From assembly GCA_040954595.2 (NCBI GenBank), contig CM082586.2, positions 6,448,001 to 6,512,000 on the forward strand: DNA of 64,000 nt, read 5' to 3'. The first letter of the stretch is position 1. Every line of letters starts with the position of its first letter. This DNA comes from Balanoglossus misakiensis (Eukaryota > Hemichordata). Both the position numbers and the translations under genes were made by a program. The notes below the pieces were generated by a model, which searched no databases, was not told the DNA's origin, and saw nothing but the letters and a program-made list of their open reading frames with translations. Positions 34,593-44,600 of the stretch are shown here, one piece after another.

Positions 34593-37500
34593 TCAAAAGA
34601 CGGTCGTGTTTGTCTCCTCGTTCATGTCATCCGGGGTCTGCGATTCCATTTCACTGAACGTCGCCGGCGCCTCGCTGTATATGTTCTCTGCTTTTGTGTG
34701 ATTCGTCGCCGTTGCGGGCGTTGCTTCTGTCTTCATGGCATTCATTTCGACCGCTGGGCGGCGCTGTCTGGTAGTTTTGGGCGCTGGTGTTCCAAGTTTC
34801 CTGCCGAAGGTGAGGACGTACAGCCAACCAGCGACAATACCTCCAGCCAATGGTCCCGCCATGTACACCTGGCGAAGTAATAAGAACCAATGGAGTTAAC
34901 ACTGGAGTTAAACAGACCATGTTCCGAATTCCACGAGACCCTGCGAGATTTCGCGTGACTATGCAGTTTGTACGAAGACTTTATCAAAATTGAAACTTAC
35001 CCAAATACCATCGTATATCCCCATGACAATGGCAGGACCAAGCGTTCTAGCAGGATTCATACTTGCACCCGTAAAACCAAGCTGTAACGATTCGAATGCG
35101 TCGACTGTTACTGGCGATGATGAAATCGAATAGACAGAGGGGAGTGTAATTCGGACTCAAGAGCATATAACGGAAGAGCATACGCAATTCTGATTAACGG
35201 ACAGACAGACAGACAGACACAATGCAAAATCAGAGATACTGTATCCAGTACACTTTTACTGCACCTACCCCAATAAGATTGCCAACAATGACGGCCAGTC
35301 CAACGGGCAGACCCCGAATTCCTGTCAGATTGCGCTTGGCGTCGAAGGTTGCAAAGACAGTGAAGACTAAGAGAAACGTGATCATGAATTCCATGGCGAA
35401 GCCCTGAACTTCCGTCACTTCTTCGTCTAATCGCGTGGCTCCTAGGTAACCACGCACCGATTCGGGCGACATCCTGAAATAACAAAGGAATGAAACTTTG
35501 ATTTTATCATTGTAAATTTTAAACAATGCGAATGTTTTGTCAAACAGCGCTGTGACAGCTGCATAACACATGGTTTTATTTGTAGTTTTGGTTACTCTGG
35601 TTAACGTTCAATTTCAACAGTATATAAAAAAGTAATATATGGTATTTTTTTCCGAATAATGTACTAGTTCATTCGACCCATGTGAGTACTGGTGAATGAA
35701 TAGCCAGAGATCGTAATAGCGCCCTCCAGCGGTGGTTTGAATCAACAGGTGTTTGAATGCAAGATGAACGACTCGTTCGGTCCACAATGAATAAACGTTG
35801 TTTAATGGCTTAAGACGCCAGCTGAAATTGATCTTACATAGTAAAATGGGCAACACCCCCTGTACTCGGGTCTTAAAATTCCAGACGATGTCCCATAATA
35901 TTTAACGAGATCAAATTCCGACACGACATTCACCTAGGCTTGGTCTCAGTTGTTTTCACCGACGGGTCGGGCTGTTGATAGCCTTTAGTCAAGGACTTTC
36001 GATTCAATTCAGTGTTTTAATTGATTTCGATGTAGTAGTTTAAAATTGAGTCAGTGAAATGTCAAACACATATTGACAAGAAAAGCGACAAAAATTCGTC
36101 TTAAAAAGAGCTGCCGATCGTTCGAGTCCAAATGATGTTGGATTCGCTGTACAGCATAGCTCGATTAACCTTACACCTCGGATAGTTCAAACTATCGGGC
36201 GAAAGTGTGAACGACAACTAAGGATCAGTCAACAGGATTACTGATACAATAACCGTAGAGATGTAAACAAAGAGTGCCGCTGTAAACAATGACAGAAGTC
36301 TTATTTGCACGACCCCAACTCACGGAAATTTTGGTTAACGATCCACTTCTGAATTTTTTACGGCGCTTGTCTGCTTTCACTTTGTAAACAAAACGCGGTG
36401 ATCAAAATTTGTTGTCCTTCGGCGAATTCATTAATTCTTGACCTAGAGTGACCGGCCTCGTCGAGTCTAGTGCAGGCGTAAGGAAGGCTTCCCAGTCTTG
36501 GCGCGTTTTGGATCTCATTGACGAAATTAGCTGTTTCCTGAACGCGATTGAAAACTTACCTTCAATCTTTCTGTAAACATTCCTAATATTATCAGAGATG
36601 CATGTATTTTCTGTCAATACAGGCATGCGGCTTACAATGGAGATAACGGTGACATCATTTCAAGTTCTCATTTTTATGTCTTCCAATTTTTGTTTTCCTT
36701 GGTGATGGCAAATACCCAGTCCGTTGAGTACGTGCTTGTATTAGTACACTTATAAGTACTTTGTTTTTCAACTCGGCCAAAGTGATGACATTTTATGTTT
36801 GGCGTTTTCGTGCGTGCTGGTAGTTTGCTATATGTCACGAAACACACCTTTCAAATTTAACCAGGAGCGACTTTTTGCCCCGAGTTGAAACAACTTTCTG
36901 TCTGTGAATAGTGGTCAGTGTTCTGTTTATTTGATTGCATTGCAGTAACGAGAAATATGTGTCATATGCATGTTTGCAAATACCTCCGGCAGTATGTAGC
37001 CCTGGCAACGAGCCAACATTTGTTACACTCCGAGAAGAACAGGAACGTCTTTACAAAATCGTTAGTACGCACGAGTAGCCAGTGTGGCCGACTCAGAATA
37101 GAATCATGCGAATAACGTAAGAGAAAGGCAAATAAATCTATTTTGTATACAAGCAATTTTGGTATCGTCCGGACAATTCTTGCAGGCCGTATCGCTAATC
37201 TCCGCTATTCACAGTTAGTTTCGTTCGGGGCCCTGAATCAACAAGCCTGGTGTTTTTTTTTCACCGCTGTATGCAATGAAGTTAAATGCAGTGCAGCTGT
37301 TAAAGTGTGGGCATTGTTTTCGCACGTGAAAGTGTGACATTCCAATGATGAAGCAGATGTCAACCCGCGAATCGGGGTTGTGGTTATGGGCCAGTGACCA
37401 TGAAAGCGACAAGCGTCTCTCAATCCGTGAAATACAAACCTGAATTGTGTTAGATTGAAGGAAACTAAAGGGACGTAGAAAGGCGGAAACTCCAGGTCAT

Positions 37501-37940
37501 GGGTAATATAGTGAACGGGGAGTACTGTGTACAGAATGGGATCGATCGTCCTCGACGATGTGTTAGCTTATATACGTAATAACCGAAGGCACTTACGCAA
37601 ACAGCACCGCCGCTCCACCGATTCCCCCGCCGCACTGGAAGACGATGAAGATAACCGCCTGGAAGACGCCGATTCTGGCTGAAAACAGCATCCCCAGCGT
37701 CGTGGCCGGGTTGACGTGGCCGCCGCTGACGTGCTCAAAGCAGTGGACCAGGACGGCGTAGGAGAACCCGGCCGTGAAGGCGGCGAGGAGGACCTCCTGC
37801 ACGCCCACGCCGTACGAATACCAGTGCAGGAACGACGCGCACACCACGAAGACGTAGAGCAGAGTCGCCAGGCACTCGGCCACGACCGCCCGCCAAAACG
37901 ACAGTTTGGAGAGGACGTCGGGATCCCATATTTTCGCCAT
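34593..37940 (-). CDS. AQP4-like aquaporin, gene 3 of the cluster
   Basis: MIP-family channel of 301 residues on minus. Exons in transcript order are 37940-37597, 35473-35269, 35081-35001 and 34868-34593, with phases that join exactly. The ATG at 37940 (MAKIWDPDVLSKLSFW) is the first ATG of the open frame. The first NPA is at 77-79 (GGHVNPAT), the second at 192-194 with Arg195 ([10 protein letters not shown]). The filter is unusual: Ala57 in TM2 and Asn180 where orthodox aquaporins have His (VGNLIG). The cytoplasmic tail is Thr/Glu-rich and ends NTTVF, a possible class I PDZ ligand. It shares the 205-bp and 81-bp exons with genes 1 and 2. Its relation to gene 4, which lies upstream on the same strand, suggests tandem duplication after an inversion. 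Confidence 0.92.
34918..34975. repeat. Dispersed element with CGCGAGATCTCGC-type core, copy in aquaporin gene 3 intron
   Basis: The complement contains CACGCGAAATCTCGCAGGGT followed by CTCGTGGAATTCGG, matching the TRPC intron copies. It lies between the last two coding exons of gene 3. Confidence 0.6.
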
Positions 37941-39014
37941 TGCGGTCGTTCCGACGGGTTGAGACGATACAAAGTTGACCCGAGAGAGCAAATGAGAGTG
38001 TGCGGAACACAGTGGTGTCGTATATACTCAGGTGCGCGTCACGGTAGACCTGGGGCGGTTATTTACACTGGTACTTAAAAGTGAAAGGCCTGGCCCATCT
38101 AGAACTTTCATTTGTTTACGATCCCCACCTATGTCCCCTTTTAAATTTTGCATAATATACAAAACTAGGACACGGTCTTGTTTCAGTCTATTCAAGAAAT
38201 GGGGACTCGTATCATATTACTGTCTGCTCTTTGTGAAAATGCGAACATTTGTTAATGGAATGTATCCGGACTGAAATCGAACTGAACTCAGGTTGGCTTT
38301 GTGACCGAACTGTTGTACAGTGCATGTTTACGTTTTGAAGAACTGCCACCAGTTGCAGACATGTGTGTAATAGAGGGAGTGTGGCTGACGTCAGGCCGAT
38401 AGTGAATTATTTTTTCGATGATGTGCGCAGGTGCATATGGATATGTATCATGACACATAAAACGTGTAGGTGAATAAAAATCTAATCGTCATATTTTTTT
38501 CATTTCGCTGGCCAAGCGCCTGACAGCAAGTGACATAAGAAACACACATTACAAAATCAAGACAGTGACACTATAGTAAAGTCTCACTCGATTACACCCA
38601 AGGTGGCATAATGAACTGAGAAAATAAAACGGAGGGAGCTATAACCTTTGATAATATATTTTTGATTTTTCTATTCTGTGTATCCACTACAGTTTACTCC
38701 GCACAGCACGTTGTCCGGTGTCAAGCTTGTCGCCACAGCAGACATCATGTCTAACCGGCAATGTTATTGTTGACAACTGAATTTTAGTCCGGACTCATTA
38801 AAATAGTGAAGTACTAGAAACAGCAACAGTTACAGCTTTTGTCCCTTTAAGAAAAGCAGACCCGACGAAAATAGACGTGCTTTGGGTGGGATACGAGACA
38901 ATCAATTGTAGACATTGATTAATCTGAGAGATTGTGTAATACTTTATGGCCACGTGCACGGGGACTGGACAGATAAGATTCATGTTGCCTAACTGGCTCT
39001 GACAAGCAACTTGG

Positions 39015-41823
39015 TCACAAGCCCGTAGTTTCTGAAGCCACGTTTATAGTGTTCGCTCTTCCGCTGTTCTCGTCTTCTAACGTGAAAGCCACGTTGTCAT
39101 GGTTATCGATCTCCGCGGCTACAGTGCCTCGCGACATGCCGTCGGTGCCGTCGACAAACTTGACGGGGCGGTCGTCGTTGGCGAGGTACTGGCCCTTGCG
39201 ATCGTCAGGGCCGTCGCTTTTTTGACTTCCCGCATCCGCGGTCGCCACCTTCCTGCCGAACGACAGCACGTACAACCAACCGGCAGCGACACCGCCGGCC
39301 AAAGGTCCCGCCCAAAATACCCAATGGTCGTCGAAGAGTCCAGTGATGACGGCGGGGCCGAGGGTTCTGGCTGGGTTAATGCTGACGCTGGTATAGCCAA
39401 TCTGCAAGAAAGGAGACAAGAATCATTACACATAATCATTATGAGGATCATAAAAAATAAATTGCATTGTATTCTCGTCTAGTGAAATCCCAGGCGATAG
39501 TTCTTATTGAGCTGCTACGTTTTTGAGTCTCTGTGTAAACATTGGCAATCAGAGAATCACTTTGATAAAATTTATATTTTTGAGATAATATTTCCGTTCG
39601 TCATTCATTGCCCTGTTTCTCCGCTTCCTTACATGTTCCGTCACATTCCTTTGTCAGTCAGTCAGTCAGTCAGTCAGTCAGTCAGTCTGTCTGTCTGTCT
39701 GTATGTATGTCTGTCTGCATGACTGTCTGTCTGTCTCTCTGTCTGTCTCTTAATCCCTTCACTTACACTCACCCCTACGAGGTGAGCGATCACTACAGCC
39801 ACTCCAATGGCAAGAGGCTTGCTGCCGCTGATGGCATTCTTCTCGTCCACCGTGGCGAACACGGTGAACACCAACACGAAGGTCAACACAAACTCGACGC
39901 CGAAAGCCTGCATTTGCGAGATGTCTGGGTTCAAGGCGTTGGCTCCTATTGTGCCGCGTACGCCCTCTGGTGTTACTCTGAAATAGGAGAGAATTGTAAC
40001 CATAGTTACAAGACGTTTTGCACCCTTACATCAAGCAGAGTACTCACACACGTACGTGATCGCCTGAAGGGATCTACTCGATATCATAATCACTTGTAGA
40101 AAATGTTGATTTTACGTTGGGGGACTGCTTAACAATTGAAATTAAAACGATATTGTAATTTTGATCAAGCTTACTTATAATTCACACTTATGGATTTTAA
40201 CCAGATAACCAGACTCAGATACGAATTACATAAATAAGTTCGCATATTTTCGGTATGAAAACGGCTATAAAATAATTTTTGAGCCGCAGCACACTTATTA
40301 ATAAAAAACACCATTTTCATACCATCCTAAATGTCGGGTTCAGCTCAAAACGTAAATATCCATTAATAATCAATATCACATTTATAAATAAATAAATAAT
40401 TTGATCCTGTTTGTGTAATGACATACTCCCTTCATAAATAAAAGTGCGCTGATAAATAAATAATTATATCTTATATGTGTTCCGGAAACTCACTTCTCAA
40501 CACAAGGATAAGCTCTTTCTCTGGTACATTAGTACATGTGTAGTACGAGTAGTACAATTTTGAAATTTATTATAACTTACTATAAAATTACCAGCCTCCA
40601 TTCTCCGTAAAATTGAAAGTTCAGGATCCGGAAAAATCCGGCCGGATGAGCGTGCTATAAATAGGTAAACCTTGAAATCTTACCAGTCGGTAAACAATGT
40701 AATGTACGCGGTATAGGGTCGGTATAGTTGGGGAAAATTAAAAAAAAATAGTACGTCTGTCTAAGTGTGGATCTGTTTGCTTGTCAAATTTCGCATCAGA
40801 CAAAATTCTATTCTTGCAAACAGGGCGCGTTAGTGTGGTTATATGAGGTTATTACGAAAATACCGCAAAGTATGCACGAGGACATTAGCGCTGAGTATCG
40901 CCCGACGCGTAGCGGAGGGCGATGCGCTGCGCTAATGTCCGAGTGCATACTTTGCGGTATTTTCGTAATAACCTTATTATTATACATCTTACATCTCCGT
41001 TAGTTCTTGTGTTGCATGTTACTTGGCTTTCAAAACGCCCAAAATGCCGATACAATCGATCGAAAACCGCTCAGTTGACTCAGTGAGCAGCCATCTTTGT
41101 TTTTTGTTTACGTGTGCGCACGTGCGTTGGAATGCGGGCGCCTTGAAACCGTTCGCATAACAGCGCATACCTGTACACGGTGAGTTTGGGGCGCCTTGAA
41201 ACTAAGGCTTATTTAACGCGCGTTCCGTACGTACCGTTCCGTACGGCTTTTTATTGCACGCCAGAATCTATTGTTCTCGGCACTAGATGTATAATAATGG
41301 CGTTTATTTTACTGCCATTTTCCTATTACGCAACAAGACTGTCGTCTCCATCCGTCGTAATCAGTCGCGTCGCTTCTTCAATTGTTGAAGATCAAAAGCA
41401 AGAAAGGCAGTTAAAGATCACCGTACAGATGGGTCTGACTGAAGCTACTTCGACTTACCCGTGAACAAGAGCGGCTCCTGCGATGGCACCAGCACACTGG
41501 GCGATCACGTAGAAGACAGCCTTCAGTATTCCTATTTTCCCCGCGAACAACATCGCCACCGTGACGGCTGGGTTGATGTGGCCTCCGCTGATATCGCCGA
41601 AGCATTGCACGAGGGTCGCGATGGCCAGACCAGCGGCGAGGGAGATCTGAACCACCGTCGGCGTCTTCTCGTCCCACGAAATCGTCGACGACAGCATGAA
41701 GAAGAGAAAGAGGAAGGTGGCCAGCAGCTCGGCGGCCACGGCTTGCCAGAAGAAGAGACACTTGTAGCAAGTGATGTCGCACAGTTTTGCAGAAGTTGAC
41801 TGCGTCTGTCGTTCGCCTGCCAT
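39015..41823 (-). CDS. AQP4-like aquaporin, gene 4 of the cluster
   Basis: MIP-family channel of 318 residues on minus. Exons are 41823-41459, 39977-39773 and 39401-39015. The ATG at 41823 begins [15 protein letters not shown] and is the first ATG of the open frame. The first NPA is at 84-86 (GGHINPAV), the second at 199-201 with Arg202 ([10 protein letters not shown]). TM5 keeps His187 (AHLVG), but the TM2 filter position is Ala64 and the loop E position is Val196 in place of Ala. The second-NPA segment and the tail, separate exons in genes 1-3, form one 387-bp exon, so the last intron has been lost. The long acidic tail ends ETTGL, a possible class I PDZ ligand. A 20-bp minisatellite lies directly upstream of the start. 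Confidence 0.92.
39653..39750. repeat. (CAGT)n then (CTGT)n microsatellite
   Basis: About eight CAGT units followed by CTGT/ATGT units, inside the last intron of aquaporin gene 4 and ending about 20 bp from the splice donor of the 205-bp exon. Confidence 0.93.
40847..40973. repeat. Long near-perfect hairpin
   Basis: The arm beginning GGTTATTACGAAAATACCGC is matched exactly by its complement ending GTAATAACC. Pairing continues through AAAGTATGCAC and GGACATTAGCGC and resumes as ATCGCCC against GGGCGAT around a short loop. It sits in the first intron of aquaporin gene 4. Likely a foldback transposon, but no clear target duplication is seen. Confidence 0.85.
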
Positions 41824-41880
41824 GATCGGCGACGCTACTGGCTCGAGATCTGCGCACCTGGTACCGCGCAAGCTGTTTGT

Positions 41881-41992
41881 TACTGAATTCGAGGCCTTGC
41901 TCCTGAATTTGAGACCTCGCTACTGAATTTGAGGCCTTGTTACTGAATATGGGGCCTTGTTACCGAATTTGAGGCCTTGCTACTAAATCCGA
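41881..41992. repeat. 20-bp minisatellite upstream of aquaporin gene 4
   Basis: Five full copies and part of a sixth of a 20-bp unit close to TACTGAATTTGAGGCCTTGT, in exact 20-bp register. It begins 58 bp upstream of the gene 4 ATG on minus, in the promoter or 5' UTR. Confidence 0.9.
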
Positions 41993-43757
41993 AAATAAAT
42001 GTGAGCCAACGCCAATGTCACTTTCCCCCTCCAGCGTCATGACCGTTTCCCTGGAAACAACGCCATTGTTGCAACACGTTTTGGTGTGAAAATAAAAACT
42101 CCCGTGAGTTACAGACAATTCATGATAATTCTCTTACACGTCACAATAGCAGTGAGGCGAGATCATAGAATGAATAATTGAAAACAAAGCGATGCATATG
42201 ATGGACGAACTCTGTTTGGCGCAGGTTAATTATATAATAGTGTCTATCTGTGCGTTTGAATCAATGATTGAAAAAAAATACTAGAGATGAATACTTTTCG
42301 ACCTAAATGTTTTAGTTAGCATTTCCAGTGCATACTGGCACATCTATAGATTAGCTCCGAAATGTCACTTAGCTATGAATTAATATGTTGAAGTTTTAAT
42401 CCGACTTCTCCGAAACCTTGCAAAGTAAGGGGTAATGTTATGCGAATTCACTCAACCGATCCGTCAGCCATGAAGACTTCGTAAAAAAACGTTAGTCTCA
42501 AGTCTGATATCACGCTCTCATACCACGGGATCAAGATAAATACTTTATCAGTTATCGCTTGATTTAATAAAATATATTTTATTATTTTACCCCAAAACCT
42601 CTGCCAGTACTTAGTCTAACAAAACCATCATAGTTGTGACGCCCTTGTATATAGGGTCAAAACATCGACTTAGAAGTTAGACAACAAATTAACGCTGCAG
42701 CCTCTGGTTATACTGTAAGTTGGATAGAGCTAATGATGCGTTTCACCACGGCACATAATTTCCGTAGGATGTAGTTCCTGTCTCATACATCACTAAAATT
42801 ACAGTTTTTTCCTGTTTTTGAAAGTCGCGTGGCCAAGAAAGGCGTTGTCTCCTGGCAACCCAAATTACCAAAATATAGATAGGTTCACTGCGTCCAACAC
42901 GCAGAGTGTGTTCCTTTAATAGAAATGGGTTCCATGGCAACGAATTCCTCTTTATATCACATTTCATGGGGTTTTTTTTAGAAATGACACAATTATATAA
43001 ACCTTGCTAGTTAGCAAATTGACTACACTGGACTGATCCAGTCGAGCTCGCTGTCAGCGTCCAAATTTGCTCGTGTGGATACTCCACTAATTGCTGTCGC
43101 CTGTGGGAGGTTGATAGGCGCACTGGCGTAACCAAGCGACGGCATGTCGAGATCCGCCATTACTTGATACAAAGAAGCGTGTGGTCACCGGGGAGGGCGG
43201 TGTTGTTCGTGTCTGACTGTCAGTGATGTAGCATGTATTTACTAACTTGTCGGCTTCTGACTGTTTGGTGTCTGGTCCGAGTTCTCTCTCCATTCTCCAG
43301 AGTTGAAACTGCAACCTTGGGTGTTTTTTGTGTTCAAAATGAAATCCTTCCTCTCTGTCACACGGTATACTACAAAGGTGATCGAATCGACAACTGTTCG
43401 AAGAAATGACATAATTGATGTAATTATATGCCAACTCCAATTTTGCTGTTAAGAGCTCTTTACGGGAGAGCATTCTCGTGAGCCCGAGTGTTTCATCCGC
43501 TCCACGATGCTACGTAAATAGAATAACGCATGTAACCGTTGCGGTAGAGAAGCCCGAAGTGTACGAGTGAAATACAAAAAATGCTTATTACATACAAGAA
43601 GTTGCCTGCAAACACTGTGCATGACAATTCCCCGTCAATTCACCTACACCCATGCCGTGGAAATATACTAATATTCCAAATACATTACAATCAACAAATT
43701 ATCAATTTTACAGTAATGACAATTATTTATATTTTTGCGAAATCATGGGTCTGTTAA
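41993..43757. other. Intergenic region between aquaporin gene 4 and the TRPC-like gene
   Basis: No gene recognised. It should contain the promoter of aquaporin gene 4 and the 3' UTR of the TRPC-like gene (both minus). No convincing AATAAA on minus was found close to the TRPC stop. Confidence 0.5.
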
Positions 43758-44547
43758 CTACACTGTAATGACTGACGATGCACTGGCTTCGTCACCATCT
43801 TCTTGTGGTGCATCAGGTGACTCGACCTCTTCGTCTGGTCGCGGATCTTCGTGAGCTGCGTCCGTGGCGCTCTCCTGGTGGGGGTCTGCAAGAGATTCGA
43901 ATCCCTGCACCATCTCCGACACGCGCCCTCCTCTGCTTGGTTTCAGTTGGGAACTGAGGTTCTCCAGCGCGCTCGTCAGGTCCCGGATGCTGTCGGCCAT
44001 GGCGAGCCTGCTCCGCTCTTGCTCGAGGATTTGTCTCTGCATGTCGGTCAGCCGGTCTTCCAGCGTCGTCAGCATGCCGCGCCTCTGCTGCTCTTTGGAG
44101 GCGAAGTCGCCCTGCATCTCCTTGATGGCTCCGGTGCCCTCCTCCTTGCTTGTCTGCACTTCCGACTGCAGGTTGTTGAACCAGTCGGTCAGCATGGTCA
44201 ACCCTCTCTTCTCTTGCTCTTGTTGTTCAACTTGTACGTTGGACAGCGTCCGTTCCAGGATTTGCAGGACGCTGTTCCCCCGTTCGGTGGAACTCATCAG
44301 CTCGTTCCTGCTTTCTTTCAGTACCTCGTTGTCTTGCAGTTTGTTGCTGTCGATCTGTGTCATGACTTCCTTTATACCACCGGAGATTGCGTCACCCCTT
44401 GTGTTGAAGTGGTCGACCGCTTGTTTAATGCGTTGTCCGATTCCATACACTTCGTACCTAAAAACGCCAAACAACATAAACACATTGTAATAATATGTCC
44501 TGGTCATTGTCACATATCGGACGTAGCACACACCATCGTTAATTTGG

Positions 44548-44600
<53 letters not shown>

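Noticed and set aside
41180-41464. 94-codon plus open frame
   Set aside because: It lies in the first intron of aquaporin gene 4 on the opposite strand, matches no family and overlaps the gene 4 exon edge.
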